Counted from the first letter of the stretch, positions 28,076-38,225 are shown. The stretch is DNA of 64,000 nt from Bartonella kosoyi (GCF_003606325.2 NZ_CP031843.2:1302001-1366000); one strand, 5' to 3'. The notes: generated by a model from the sequence alone, not told the origin. Made by a program: numbers and translations.

Positions 28076-28685
28076 ACATGTCTAACGTGATAAGTCAGCA
28101 AAAAGTCATTGGTTTAGAAGAGCAGTTTGTTTGGGGCATTAGAGATTATCATCTTTATGTTTATGAAGCATAAGACAAAGAGCATCATACGATTTGTTAA
28201 CACAAAACGCTTGCAATACTCTTGCATTTGAGGAGCTTGAGAAGAGATATTTGACTTCTTATCATAAAGGTTTTTTATCTTTATGTTCATTTCACAGGCG
28301 TGATGGGCAAGAAAATTATTTTGGTGAATTCAAAGAGTTTGAAATGAGAGCGTTTTTTTGGTATTGAGCTCTATCATTCGACATTAGAAAATAATGAATT
28401 ATCTCTCTAAATTAAAGTTTTTCCATTAGAAAAATTGTTTTATCTCATTTATTGAGTAAGAGAAAAGGATTCTAGTGTAGGATTATAAGAGAGAAAAATA
28501 AATCTGTTTTTTAAATTTTTTCTTATTGTATTCTGTCTCTTAAGGATTTATTGCATTTTCATAAAGCTGAGATTACATTATATCATTATCACTTTTTATA
28601 ATAAATTCTTTAGGAATTTTTTCTGAATCGGAGTTTTATTTTAAGAGAGTGGGAAATACCTGAAGTTTAACTATAGGAGATAAAA
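28076..28685. other. intergenic with unidentified open stretch, upstream of yajC
   Basis: AT-rich region. A frame on the plus strand is open from 28167 to 28367 (about 66 codons, no start codon) with codon-like sequence such as FEELEKRYLTSYHKG and GQENYFGEFKEFEMRAFFW. It resembles no protein I know and may be part of the same decayed prophage remnant. No promoter for yajC could be assigned. Confidence 0.3.
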
Positions 28686-29147
28686 ATGTCTATTACGAAC
28701 GCTTATGCTCAAAGTGCAGGCGATGTTTCCAGTGGAATTTCATTTGTTAACGCTATCCCATTCATTTTAATTTTTGCAATTATGTATTTTTTTGCCATTC
28801 GCCCACAGCGCGCCCAAATGAAAAAACGGCAGGAGATGCTTAATGCAGTACGTCGTGGTGATACAGTTATAACAGGTGGTGGTATTATCGGCAAGGTTAC
28901 GAAGGTTCACGACGAGAGTGGAGAACTAGAGGTTGAAATTGGTGAGAATATGAATATTCGTGTTGTTCGTTCAACATTAGCGGATGTCCGTGTTAAAGGT
29001 CAGCCGATTGCAGAAAAAAAATCAAAACTTAATGCTAAAACGAAAACGCTACAAAAGTCTAAGTCTAAAAAGACTGTGAGAGAAAATGTGAGTATCTCTA
29101 AAGAGGAAAAAACTTTATCAAAAGAAAATAAGGAAAATGCATCTTAA
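28686..29147 (+). CDS. yajC: preprotein translocase subunit YajC
   Basis: YajC is a small inner-membrane protein associated with SecDF and SecYEG. The 153-residue product has a periplasm-exposed N-terminus, one helix (about residues 20-40, FILIFAIMYFFAIRPQR) and the conserved cytoplasmic segment QRAQMKKRQEML...GDTVITGGGIIGKVTKV. After about residue 110 there is a Lys/Ser-rich tail, longer than the E. coli version. Start ATG with AGGAG upstream. The secD and secF genes that normally follow are not here: the next gene is the Mth938-family protein after 457 bases. Confidence 0.95.
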   Translation: MSITNAYAQSAGDVSSGISFVNAIPFILIFAIMYFFAIRPQRAQMKKRQEMLNAVRRGDTVITGGGIIGKVTKVHDESGELEVEIGENMNIRVVRSTLADVRVKGQPIAEKKSKLNAKTKTLQKSKSKKTVRENVSISKEEKTLSKENKENAS

Positions 29148-29604
29148 AGTGTAAGTGCAATTTATACCATTTTGAAAGTATTTTTATAAAAAATATCGAA
29201 ATATAAAGACAATTTCATTAGGAGGAATGTTTTTTATAGTCACGACAGAAAGTGGTGTCTTTGTTTTCTGTAGGCGATTAAAACGGTTGCTTTATTTATA
29301 GGATATTACGACAAGTTTTCCTGTCTTTTAAACAATTCACTCATTTCCATCAAAGAGAAGTTTCTTATCTTTGTGGTAACTAATCAGAAAAATTTTTAAA
29401 AGCTAGGTAAGTATAGCATTTAATCGCAGTTTATGGCTAAATTTTCATATATTTGTTGTATGATCCGATCAAAATTTTATAGTAAAATCTCTACCTCAAT
29501 ATTCTGAAGGGCTAGGGTTAACATATCACTATTTGTATTGCCGTTAACTTTTATGGTGAGAAGTAAAAGATAAGAGGGTTTTTAAAAATAAAAGGTGCTT
29601 ATTT
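29148..29604. other. yajC-Mth938 intergenic, secDF absent
   Basis: AT-rich spacer of 457 bp where secD-secF stand in related Rhizobiales. I found no SecD or SecF motif in any frame and no repeat copy. Nothing else identifiable. Confidence 0.45.
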
Positions 29605-29991
29605 ATGTCCGATGCCATTCAAATTCGTGAAGCACATTTTCCGAGTCGTGCGCCTATTGATGCTTATGGAAATGGTGGATTTCGTTTTGCTGATATGTCA
29701 CATAGAGGTTCTATTATTTGTGTCCCATCAGGAATTTATGGCATTGATATGGCTGAGCCTATTCCCACTCAAGGGGATCTATCTCGTGTTTTAGAAGAGG
29801 AAAATGAGATTGAAGTTTTATTAATAGGGACTGGAACTGAATTATTACGATTGCCTGAAGAGTTACGGGTTCTTTTATGGGAAAAGCGTATTTCATCAGA
29901 TACAATGAGTACAGGAGCAGCGGTGCGTACATTTAATGTTTTATTGGCTGAAGATCGCGCTGTTGCGGCATTATTATTTGCGGTAGAGTAA
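29605..29991 (+). CDS. Mth938-domain protein (DUF498, NDUFAF3-like)
   Basis: A 128-residue member of the Mth938/DUF498 family, whose mitochondrial relative NDUFAF3 is a respiratory complex I assembly factor. Visible family features are the central VLLIGTGTELLRLPEELR and the C-terminal STGAAVRTFNVLLAEDRAVAALL, which form the conserved alpha/beta core. It has no signal peptide or membrane helix. In alphaproteobacteria it is commonly next to yajC-secDF and to the gene that follows here. A complex I assembly role is inferred from the mitochondrial homologue, not shown by the sequence. Confidence 0.85.
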   Translation: MSDAIQIREAHFPSRAPIDAYGNGGFRFADMSHRGSIICVPSGIYGIDMAEPIPTQGDLSRVLEEENEIEVLLIGTGTELLRLPEELRVLLWEKRISSDTMSTGAAVRTFNVLLAEDRAVAALLFAVE

Positions 29992-30011
29992 AGCATTGTT
30001 TAATAAAATAA

Positions 30012-30051
30012 ATGCCCTTGTCTAGCATAGAGGACAAAGGCAATTATTTTT
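30012..30051 (+). terminator. terminator after Mth938-family gene
   Basis: Inverted repeat TGCCCTTGTC / GACAAAGGCA (about 30013-30022 and 30033-30042) followed by a T-rich stretch ATTATTTTT, about 20 bases after the stop codon. Confidence 0.6.
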
Positions 30052-30846
30052 CTATACCGTAAAATACCGTCGTCGTTTAAGGCGGTGATATAAGGAACGT
30101 AAAATATACATAACTTCATACATTAAGTGTATTTTTAATACAGCAGCTATTCAGAGCAGGCCTAGCTTATAGGGCCTAGTATATCACATAAGTGATAAGC
30201 CTTTGGCACTTGAGGTGATTTATAAGCAGGATTTTTTTTTAAAAACATCTACACATCCGCTTTGTGTGTCACGTGAAAGGGAATAGGTTTGAAGTGAAAG
30301 AATGATATGATCTTAGGGTTTCTAATTCAACAGGCAAAACGATAAAGTATTATTATCAACTAATTCCTTATGAGCGATAGCAACTTATCAAAAACAATTG
30401 GATTTTTGCCAGACTGGTGCGGAGAGAAATCTTTGCTTCTTAGAAAAGAGAAGAGGTCAATCATTTGATGAAGTTTTTATAATCAGTTATTTTCTATAAA
30501 AGTGTATTGTCATCTATTCAGTTAAAAAGAGTTTTGCGTTGTCTTTTGTCATAAGTTTCATTACGCATGTTACGGTTCATTTTTAGCTGTTTTTATGACA
30601 AATGAAAGTTTCAGCTTATAAGATAAATTTTATCAAAAAAATGATTAATTTAATTTTTAATTTTAAAAAATTTCCTTTGGGAAAAGAAAAGTGACTAGAA
30701 AAGAAACCTTCATTCATCATGCATTAAAAGACACATTTAAAAATCTTATTCTCTGAGCCGTATTTCCTTATCTCTCATTTTTTAATATGAATAAAAAGAG
30801 AATATTAATTGAATGGCTAAAAAAGGGACGTTAATAGGTTCATAGA
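30052..30846. other. 795-bp intergenic with small structured patch
   Basis: No gene recognised. Around 30150-30240 there is a cluster of short inverted repeats (AGGCC/GGCCT, TATCAC/GTGATA) ending in a T9 run at 30232-30240. This could be the end of an unannotated small RNA or an orphan terminator. The rest is AT-rich and featureless. Confidence 0.3.
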
Positions 30847-31707
30847 ATGATAAGTTCTCTTCCTTATTGTCTTGATATTTTACGTACCATAGATCGTGAT
30901 CGCTATATATCGGTTTTATTTGCACCTAAAAAAAAGCGCAAAGCGTTGGCTGCTCTCTATGCATTTAATGCTGAGATTTCTCGTATTCGCGAAAGTGTTC
31001 ATAATCCTCTCATCGGAGAAATACGATTACGCTGGTGGTATGATTCTATCGCGCATAGTGAAATGCAAGCGAGTGGAAGTCATCCAATTTTGAATGATTT
31101 ATTGACAGCAATGACTCTTTTTAATTTACCTAAGACAGCTTTTTTGCGGTATTGTGATGCACAAATTTTAGATCTTTATCACAACCCACTAGAAACCCTT
31201 CATGATCTCGAGCATTATTGTTGTGAGACAGCAAGTATAATTTTACAGCTTTCTTGTCAGATATTAGATCCTGATGCCACACAAGATTTTACAGATACCT
31301 ATAAACATGGAGGAATTGCTCAAGGACTAAGTGGTGTATTACGCCTTTTATCTTTCATGCAATCACGCTATCACTATTATTTACCTACTGATATGTTGCA
31401 GGCTGTAGGGGTGAATAGGAAGGATTTGGATTCTCATCGTCTCAGTGATCAACAAAAGAACCGTATTGTAGAAGCTATGGTCGCATTATCACGCGATCAT
31501 TATAGCAAATTTTACGCGTCTTCTCTTGCTATACCTAGAGCTCTTAAACCAGCTTTTCTTCCATTGGTCATTATACCGGCTTCTCTTCAAAAGGCTCTAC
31601 AGCTGAGAGCTACTATTTTTCAAGAAAGTGCAACTTTGTCATTGATACATCGCTATTGGTTGATAACAAGAGCAGCACTAAGCGGTCATTTTCCAAAGAT
31701 ATTATAA
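30847..31707 (+). CDS. squalene/phytoene synthase family, likely non-catalytic (NDUFAF6-like)
   Basis: A 286-residue all-helical protein of the squalene/phytoene synthase fold (RYISVLFAPKKKRKALAALYAF, then GEIRLRWWYDSI). Both Asp-rich motifs that bind Mg-diphosphate in true synthases are missing. The first reads AEISRIRES instead of DxxxD, and the second region reads GVLRLLSFMQSRYHYYLP without the paired Asp. That pattern matches NDUFAF6, a complex I assembly factor, better than an enzyme. The neighbouring NDUFAF3-like gene supports this. Prenyl-transfer activity is unlikely. No signal peptide. Start ATG at 30847 with a weak SD. Confidence 0.85.
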   Translation: MISSLPYCLDILRTIDRDRYISVLFAPKKKRKALAALYAFNAEISRIRESVHNPLIGEIRLRWWYDSIAHSEMQASGSHPILNDLLTAMTLFNLPKTAFLRYCDAQILDLYHNPLETLHDLEHYCCETASIILQLSCQILDPDATQDFTDTYKHGGIAQGLSGVLRLLSFMQSRYHYYLPTDMLQAVGVNRKDLDSHRLSDQQKNRIVEAMVALSRDHYSKFYASSLAIPRALKPAFLPLVIIPASLQKALQLRATIFQESATLSLIHRYWLITRAALSGHFPKIL

Positions 31708-31883
31708 AAGAATATGACGACATTAGAATTAAGCTGATTTTTTCATATTGAAGATAAAAAGAGATACTGTAATATCAAACCATTTCCTTGTTATAAAAAA
31801 CGTTGATGTAATTCTTTCTATGAACGCAAAAGAATAAGAAATTTTAAGACCTTGAAAATACAATGTATTGGATGGCTTGAGAG
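31708..31883. other. 3' flank of the synthase-like gene
   Basis: AT-rich, no feature recognised. First part of a 1.38-kb gene-free region holding repeat copies E and C. Confidence 0.35.
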
Positions 31884-32082
31884 GCACAAGCCGGCACCAT
31901 TGTTACATCGGCGTCCAGCTCCCAATATTGCGACAGCCCTTGGAATTCTTCATAAGAGGTATGTTGTTTCTTTAATGTTTATTATCCAAACGCTCATTCC
32001 GTTTGTAATGTGTAAGTGAGAGGTTTTGATTGATTCAACATGGAATGAGTTCAGAATAAAAGAATCCTATGGTATTTAGGAT
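31884..32082 (-). repeat. dispersed intergenic repeat, copy E
   Basis: Full-length member in minus orientation. Reading the plus strand it shows CACAAGCCGGCACCAT, CCCAATATTGCGACAGCCCT, TTCTTCATAAGAGGTATG, TGTAATGTGTAAGTG and TTTTGATTGATTCAACAT. These are reverse complements, in order, of the blocks in copy D (50.3-50.5 kb). It faces away from copy C about 490 bp further on. Confidence 0.75.
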
Positions 32083-32565
32083 TTTTATTCAATATAAATA
32101 ATACTATATTATTATTATAAATCAATATATTATACAAAAATATAAGATAAAGCCTAATAGATTGGTTCATTTGATAAATAATTTTCGTATTGGGGACTCT
32201 AAATGTATTGGTCGTATTTTATTTTCAAATGAAATATAATTTCTCTTTTATTACGAGAGAAATTACTTTAGCCGCCTATTAAGGCTATAGAAAAACGCTC
32301 ATTTTTGAAAAATTAAAGTTATGAATCTGTAATTGATGATTGCTATGATATATAAAAATATTAATTTATCATGAGAGTTTATTTTTTCCATATCATAGTT
32401 CGGTGTGTCAATGAAAATCATTGAAGGAAGAAGCAATAGGTTCCTTATGAATGAATATTAAGAGTAGAAATATGACAAGCTGTAAATGTAATGACAAGAA
32501 GCATGACATTTATAGCTGAATTAACGACACCCCTTACAACCTTTGATAAGATATTGATTTATAAT
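32083..32565. other. spacer between repeat copies E and C
   Basis: Very AT-rich, no gene or structured element recognised. Confidence 0.35.
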
Positions 32566-32745
32566 GATAATCTAGCGTTATTCATATTGAATGAGAGTCC
32601 TGAATAACCTAAGATTGTCTCATTTTAAATCAGTTTATATTGCTTCAATCAAAACCACTCATTTGCACATAGTAAGTGGGATGAGTGTGTGGATCAAATT
32701 TGCATAAGAAAGGATTAAAAAATGGCTCTTATGAACCGTTATGAA
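32566..32745 (+). repeat. dispersed intergenic repeat, copy C (3' truncated)
   Basis: Starts with ATAATGATAATCTAGCGTTA, which is shared with copy D. It continues through GAATGAGAGTC, TCAATCAAAACCA, TTTGCACATAGTAAGTGGG, GTGTGTGGAT and CTTATGAACCGTTATGAA, then loses similarity before the CTATCGC..GGGCTGG half. It keeps a block of about 55 bp (GAGTCCTGAATA...CAGTTTATAT) that copy D lacks. Confidence 0.7.
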
Positions 32746-33088
32746 TGATAACTGCTTTTCATTTTATTTAAATGACACATGCGTTATAATATTTACATCA
32801 TAATTTGCTTTTTATACTCTATTCATACGTGATAATCTTATATAAAAAATGGTCAAATGAATCACGTATAAAAGCGTGGATTCTTAAGTGGATTCATATT
32901 AAATGATTTCACTCAACATATTGACTTTATTGATTTTTTTATATCATATCAAATAAACCTTTGTATAGATAATATTTCTAAATGTGTTGAAAAAAACAGA
33001 CACTACATATCCATCACCTATTTTCTCGCAAATCCATAAATTCGCTGACTTGCGAGAGCGTTAATTGTAATGCCGTTCTTAACCCTTT
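32746..33088. other. spacer downstream of ppiD
   Basis: AT-rich. An inverted repeat CTCGCAA / TTGCGAG (about 33022-33057) lies 30 bases beyond the ppiD stop and could act as its 3' end, but it lacks a T-run. In related Rhizobiales trpDC-moa-lexA genes follow ppiD; none are here. Confidence 0.35.
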
Positions 33089-34978
33089 TTATTGGAGAGT
33101 ATTAAAGATCTGATTATAATTTTTGCTATTAATTTCCGAAGGATGTTCTTGATTGGCAATTTGTAGGATTTCTAGCTTAAGATCTTCTCTTATCATCATA
33201 TCTATATTAGCCCGAACCTCAGGTGAAAGAGTATGAGGCGTGATATCTTTAGGCATCGTTACAGATTTTATTTGATAAACGATACGGTTTGTTGCAACCG
33301 GACCTTTTATGATGCCATAATGACCTTGGGGACCAGAAAATAACGTTTTAATCCCTTCAACACCAAGAACTTCAGAGGGATCTTGACGCCGGAGAAGGGG
33401 CGTTGTTTGTTTTGTAACACCAAGTGTTCGAGCAAGGGCAACCAGACTTTTCCCTTCCATAAGCTGTTTGAGAGCATTTTGGGCTTTTTCATCGAGAAGG
33501 CGTTGGATCTCCTCATTTTTCCATTGAGAAAGAACATCTATCTTAGCTTCTTCTAGTGTTTTATTGCGGGCTGGAATAATTTTATCGACTTTATACCAGA
33601 GATATTCACCATTTTGAAAAGAGAGAGGATCAAGATCGACGCCTTCATTTGATTGATAGATAGCATTTAGTAAAGTATCTTTTTGAGGCAAATCCGTGAG
33701 GACTGTACCTTCAAGCGTTTTGCCTGTTTTATCAAGGGTAATTGTGCGCAGAGTTAATTTGTACTGGTCTGCAAGCTCTTTAAAAGAAGCGCCTTCAAAA
33801 CGAGCATTTTCAATGGATACATAATTGCTCCGGATCTCATCAGCAGCACGATTTTTAGCAAGTGTTTGACGAATATTTTCTTCTACACTTTCAAAAGGAA
33901 GAGAGCTTGAAGGTTCAATATGTGTGACGCGAACGAGAACAGGTCCCTGTAAATCATTTATTACAGGACTGATTTGTCCTTGTGGGAGTCCAAAAATTTC
34001 AGATGCAAGATGATTAGGAAGTTCATTTTCTGTAAGAGGCCCTTTTTTTATATCATTAAGAGTCTTTTTTTCAGTTTTTACCAGTTCATCAAAACTCAAT
34101 CCATCGGCTATTTTTTTTGCTGCCTTATCGGCTTCTTCGCGTGTGGGGAATCGTAGTTCTTCGAATGTGCGCTTTTCAGGCGTTACAAAACGTGAAGCAT
34201 TTTGGGTATAGTAGGCTTTAGCCTCATCTGTTGAGATATCTTTAGGTTTTACGAAATTATTAAGTTCCATAGATAGCAAAGAGACAGTACGGTATTCTGG
34301 AGTGCGAAATTCACTTTGATGTGTTTCAAACCATTTTTGTAGTGTTTCGTGATCAGGGTCAGCAATTGTTTGCTTTTCTTTTAGATCAATAATGAGATAA
34401 TCAGCACTCCGCATTTCTCCTTGATAAAGAGCAAGTGCTTTATAAAAGAGATTGGGTGCTTTCATATTAGAGAGTAAAGCTGCAATAAGTTGGTTACGCT
34501 TTTCTTGTTTGGTATAATAATTAAGAAAAGCACTTTCACTGATCCGTAAATGCTGAAGATAGTTATAAAATAAATTTTTATCAAATGTACCATTTATTTG
34601 GAACATCTTATCAGAACCAATCGTATGAGCGATGGTATCTTTTGAAAGATTTATTTTCATTTTACGGGTTTGTTCATCCAGAAGTACATTTTGTTGTAAT
34701 TGATTAAACACAAAAGCGGGAATTTGATATTGCTGCATTTCATTTGGTGTAAACATCCGTCCAAGATGAGCAGCCTGTGCTAAACGTACGCTTTGATCGG
34801 CAAGTGCGAGACGATAATCATCGATCGTTACGATGGAATTTCCAGAAGTAATAAGATCTCTTTCGCTTTTTGTGTGTAACTGTGGTATCCCCCATAAAAG
34901 AATGAAGCATAAGAGTAAAATAGCAAGGAAAACTCTGAAAATCCAAGAATTTGTAGCACTTCTTATGACGTCAAGCAT
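33089..34978 (-). CDS. PpiD-like periplasmic peptidyl-prolyl isomerase
   Basis: A membrane-anchored periplasmic foldase of the SurA/PpiD type that helps fold outer-membrane and secreted proteins leaving the Sec channel. The 629-residue product has one N-terminal helix (about residues 12-32, WIFRVFLAILLLCFILLWG), a SurA-N-like chaperone region (about 35-200) and a parvulin-type domain (about 225-370) with FEELRFPTREEADKAAKKI. A second chaperone region follows to the C-terminus. The parvulin domain looks weakly conserved, so isomerase activity is uncertain. ATG at 34978. It diverges from tpiA, the usual arrangement in this order. Confidence 0.9.
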   Translation of the reverse strand: MLDVIRSATNSWIFRVFLAILLLCFILLWGIPQLHTKSERDLITSGNSIVTIDDYRLALADQSVRLAQAAHLGRMFTPNEMQQYQIPAFVFNQLQQNVLLDEQTRKMKINLSKDTIAHTIGSDKMFQINGTFDKNLFYNYLQHLRISESAFLNYYTKQEKRNQLIAALLSNMKAPNLFYKALALYQGEMRSADYLIIDLKEKQTIADPDHETLQKWFETHQSEFRTPEYRTVSLLSMELNNFVKPKDISTDEAKAYYTQNASRFVTPEKRTFEELRFPTREEADKAAKKIADGLSFDELVKTEKKTLNDIKKGPLTENELPNHLASEIFGLPQGQISPVINDLQGPVLVRVTHIEPSSSLPFESVEENIRQTLAKNRAADEIRSNYVSIENARFEGASFKELADQYKLTLRTITLDKTGKTLEGTVLTDLPQKDTLLNAIYQSNEGVDLDPLSFQNGEYLWYKVDKIIPARNKTLEEAKIDVLSQWKNEEIQRLLDEKAQNALKQLMEGKSLVALARTLGVTKQTTPLLRRQDPSEVLGVEGIKTLFSGPQGHYGIIKGPVATNRIVYQIKSVTMPKDITPHTLSPEVRANIDMMIREDLKLEILQIANQEHPSEINSKNYNQIFNTLQ

Positions 34979-35132
34979 TGTTCAATTCCATTTTAAACAT
35001 AAGTTATTATCAAATTAGTAATGGAATTTGCAATAAAGAGACGAAAGATGCAAGCTTTTAAAGATTTGCTTTCGTTTTATAATTTGTTACTACAAATAAA
35101 TGAAGTATTATAAGAGCTCTTGAGGTGAAGAT

Positions 35133-35897
35133 ATGTCTCGAAATATTCGGCCTTTTCTTGCTGGAAATTGGAAAATGAATGGAACGAGAGAATCGCTTGG
35201 AGAGTTACGTGCTATTGCTACAGGTGCTAGCTCTGATCTCAATCATCTATTTGAAGCGCTCATTTGTCTTCCAGCAACGCTTTTATCGCGTGCTTCTGAT
35301 ATGCTGGATGGTGCAAATCTCCTTTTAGGAGGACAAAATTGTCACTTTGATGATCATGGTCCCTATACGGGAGATATTTCAGCTTTTATGCTTAAAGAAG
35401 CCGGAGCAAGTCACGTTATTCTTGGGCATTCAGAGCGTCGTACAGTGTATCAGGAAAATGATGCAATTGTCTGTGCCAAAGTGCAAGCAGCATGGCGCGC
35501 AGGTCTTGTGGCGCTTGTGTGTATTGGGGAAACATTAGAGGAGCGTGATAATAATAAAGTGTTGGATGTTCTTTCTCAGCAGCTTGAAGGGTCTTTACCA
35601 GATGATGCAACAGCAGACAATACTATTATTGCTTATGAACCTGTTTGGGCGATAGGTACTGGCAATACGGCAACTTCAGAAGATATTGCAAAAGTGCATC
35701 ATTTTATTCGTGATGAGATGCACTCTCGTTTTGGTGATCAAGGCAATAAGATACGTTTGCTTTATGGTGGATCCGTGAAGACATCCAATGCTTTTGAGCT
35801 TTTAAGTATTCCTCATGTTAATGGGGCTTTGATCGGCGGAGCTAGCTTAAAAGCCATTGATTTTTTAACGATTTGCGATGTTTGTCGTAAATTATAA
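35133..35897 (+). CDS. tpiA: triosephosphate isomerase
   Basis: Interconverts dihydroxyacetone phosphate and glyceraldehyde-3-phosphate. The 254-residue TIM barrel has the substrate Lys in AGNWKMNG (about residue 13), catalytic His in ILGHSERR (about 98) and catalytic Glu in AYEPVWAIGTG (about 170). The phosphate loop YGGSVK and the C-terminal GALIGGASL are also visible. ATG at 35133 with TTGAGGTG upstream. It heads a conserved run tpiA-secG-pyrG-kdsA-eno. Confidence 0.98.
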   Translation: MSRNIRPFLAGNWKMNGTRESLGELRAIATGASSDLNHLFEALICLPATLLSRASDMLDGANLLLGGQNCHFDDHGPYTGDISAFMLKEAGASHVILGHSERRTVYQENDAIVCAKVQAAWRAGLVALVCIGETLEERDNNKVLDVLSQQLEGSLPDDATADNTIIAYEPVWAIGTGNTATSEDIAKVHHFIRDEMHSRFGDQGNKIRLLYGGSVKTSNAFELLSIPHVNGALIGGASLKAIDFLTICDVCRKL

Positions 35898-35980
35898 CAG
35901 AGAAATTTGAGTTCTCTCTTGGATTGTGTGCTATTTATGTGTAAAGAGCTTATGAAAGAGTTATTGGAAGAGCAGGGTTT

Positions 35981-36433
35981 ATGCAAACAGTACTTATTGT
36001 TATTCATTTATTGATTGTGATTACTTTGGTTGGGGTGATCTTAATCCAACCTTCAGAAGGCGGTGGGCTCGGTGTGAGTAATAGCTCAGGGCTGATGAAA
36101 ACCCGTGGATCTCGAAATCCTTTAACACGGTTGACAGCTATCTTAGCCTGTTGCTTTTTTGTTGTGTCTATTGGACTTACTGTTGTGGGAAGTATATCAA
36201 ATTCGAGCTCTGATATTTTAAAGCGTATACCGGTTAATTCAGAGCAGAATTCTACCAATAAAAACTCAGAATCAGTTCCATCATCAGATGACAAGTCTTC
36301 CCCTTCTATTCTTGAACAGCTAGGAGGTCCTTCCGATTCTCCGCAGGAACAAAAATCGCTTAAAAATCCTGAAGCGGAAACCCCAGTTCCGCCGGTTCTT
36401 GAAAACACAGTTCCGGATCATAATACAAAATAG
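35981..36433 (+). CDS. secG: preprotein translocase subunit SecG
   Basis: SecG is the small non-essential subunit of the SecYEG channel. The 150-residue product has two membrane helices (about residues 3-21 and 51-72) joined by the conserved loop LIQPSEGGGLG...SSGLMKTRGSRNPLTRLTAI. The hydrophilic tail, rich in Ser, Pro and Glu, is long compared with E. coli SecG but usual in alphaproteobacteria. ATG at 35981 with GGAAGAGCAGG upstream. A strong terminator follows. Confidence 0.95.
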   Translation: MQTVLIVIHLLIVITLVGVILIQPSEGGGLGVSNSSGLMKTRGSRNPLTRLTAILACCFFVVSIGLTVVGSISNSSSDILKRIPVNSEQNSTNKNSESVPSSDDKSSPSILEQLGGPSDSPQEQKSLKNPEAETPVPPVLENTVPDHNTK

Positions 36434-36458
36434 TTCTTTAAAGAAAATATAGATTTTT

Positions 36459-36486
36459 AAAAAGGTGATTTTTTCACCTTTTTTAT
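36459..36486 (+). terminator. secG terminator
   Basis: Self-complementary AAAAAGGTGA / TCACCTTTTT (36459-36483) with a short T loop and trailing T-run, between secG and pyrG. Confidence 0.8.
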
Positions 36487-36560
36487 TTTAGAGGAAAAAT
36501 TGCTTCTTTTTTCATTTTTTGCTGGAAAAATCATAATAAATTGCTTATCACCATAAGCCC

Positions 36561-38189
36561 ATGGCACGTTATGTTTTTATTACTGGTGGTGTGGTTTCTT
36601 CCCTCGGAAAAGGCATCGCAGCGGCGGCGTTAGCAGCGTTATTACAGGCTCGTGGCTATCGTGTACGCCTTCGCAAACTTGATCCCTATTTAAATGTTGA
36701 TCCAGGGACAATGTCTCCTTATCAACATGGTGAAGTATTTGTGACTGATGATGGTGCGGAAACGGATCTTGATCTTGGTCATTATGAGCGCTTTACGGGG
36801 CGTTCTGCAAATAGCCAAGATAATATTACAACAGGGCGTATTTATCGCAATATCATTGAACGAGAACGGCGGGGTGATTATTTGGGGGCAACAGTCCAAG
36901 TTATTCCGCATGTTACAGATGAAATTAAGCGATTCATTATGATGGGAAATGAAGAGTTTGATTTTGTTTTATGTGAAATAGGTGGAACAGTTGGTGATAT
37001 TGAAGCCATGCCTTTTCTTGAAGCGATTCGACAGCTTGGTAATGAGCTCTCCCGACAAAATGTTGTTTATGTCCATCTTACATTAATGCCTTATATCCCC
37101 TCGGCAGGTGAATTAAAAACGAAGCCAACACAACATTCTGTCAAAGAATTGCAATCAATTGGTATTTCTCCTGATATTTTGCTTGTGCGTGCAGATCAGT
37201 CTATTCCAGAAACAGAGCGATGCAAATTATCACTTTTTTGCAATGTTCGCGCCAAAGCGGTCATTCAGGCATTAGATATGCCTACAATTTATGACGTTCC
37301 CATGGCCTATCATAAAGAGGGTTTAGACTCTGAAGTTCTTTGCGCCTTTGGAATCGATTCGGCTCCTCCGCCTCAGATGGATCGGTGGGAAGATATTACG
37401 CATCGTATTCACCATCCTGAAGGAGAAGTTACGATTGCTGTTGTAGGAAAATATACGGGCTTAAAGGATGCTTATAAATCTCTTATCGAAGCGATTGCGC
37501 ATGGTGGTTTAGCGAATAAAGTAAAAGTTAATATTGAGTGGATTGATTCGCAACTTCTTGAAAAAGAAGATTCCGTTTTAGCTTTACAAAAAGCGCATGG
37601 AATTTTGGTTCCTGGGGCTTTTGGTGCTCGAGGAGCAGAGGGGAAAATTCGAGCCATTCAATTTGCACGAGAGCGTAAAATTCCATTTTTAGGGATTTGT
37701 TTTGGAATGCAATTGGCTTGTATAGAAGCTGCGCGCAATATTGCACAGATTGAGAATGCATCATCAAGTGAGTTTTGCGAAACAGAAAATCCAATTGTAG
37801 GTTTAATGACCGAATGGGTCAAAGGCGATATTCTTGAAAAACGAACAAGAAATGGTGATCTCGGTGGATCCATGCGCCTTGGTGCTTTTGCTGCTGAATT
37901 AAAAGAAGAAAGTCATATTGCTAAGATTTATGGGATGACAAAGATTGTTGAACGACATCGTCATCGTTATGAGGTCAATATTGATTATAAAGACAGGCTA
38001 GAGCAGTGTGGTTTGATTTTTTCTGGCATGTCTCCCGATGGCATTTTGCCGGAAACGATAGAATATGCAGATCATCCATGGTTCATTGGTGTTCAATATC
38101 ATCCAGAACTAAAATCACGTCCTTTCGAACCCCATCCACTTTTTGCTTCTTTTATTGAAGCTGCTGTAGAACAAAGTCGATTGGTTTAA
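36561..38189 (+). CDS. pyrG: CTP synthase
   Basis: Makes CTP from UTP with ATP and glutamine. The 542-residue product has an N-terminal synthetase domain (about 1-265; start [17 protein letters not shown] with the P-loop and [11 protein letters not shown]) and a C-terminal class I glutamine amidotransferase domain (about 290-542). In the latter the nucleophile Cys lies in [10 protein letters not shown], and the His/Glu pair lies in [11 protein letters not shown]. Full length. The ATG at 36561 starts exactly at the family N-terminus. Confidence 0.98.
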   Translation: MARYVFITGGVVSSLGKGIAAAALAALLQARGYRVRLRKLDPYLNVDPGTMSPYQHGEVFVTDDGAETDLDLGHYERFTGRSANSQDNITTGRIYRNIIERERRGDYLGATVQVIPHVTDEIKRFIMMGNEEFDFVLCEIGGTVGDIEAMPFLEAIRQLGNELSRQNVVYVHLTLMPYIPSAGELKTKPTQHSVKELQSIGISPDILLVRADQSIPETERCKLSLFCNVRAKAVIQALDMPTIYDVPMAYHKEGLDSEVLCAFGIDSAPPPQMDRWEDITHRIHHPEGEVTIAVVGKYTGLKDAYKSLIEAIAHGGLANKVKVNIEWIDSQLLEKEDSVLALQKAHGILVPGAFGARGAEGKIRAIQFARERKIPFLGICFGMQLACIEAARNIAQIENASSSEFCETENPIVGLMTEWVKGDILEKRTRNGDLGGSMRLGAFAAELKEESHIAKIYGMTKIVERHRHRYEVNIDYKDRLEQCGLIFSGMSPDGILPETIEYADHPWFIGVQYHPELKSRPFEPHPLFASFIEAAVEQSRLV

Positions 38190-38225
38190 GGTATAAATTT
38201 GGTTACTTTTCTTTTGAGGGATAAA

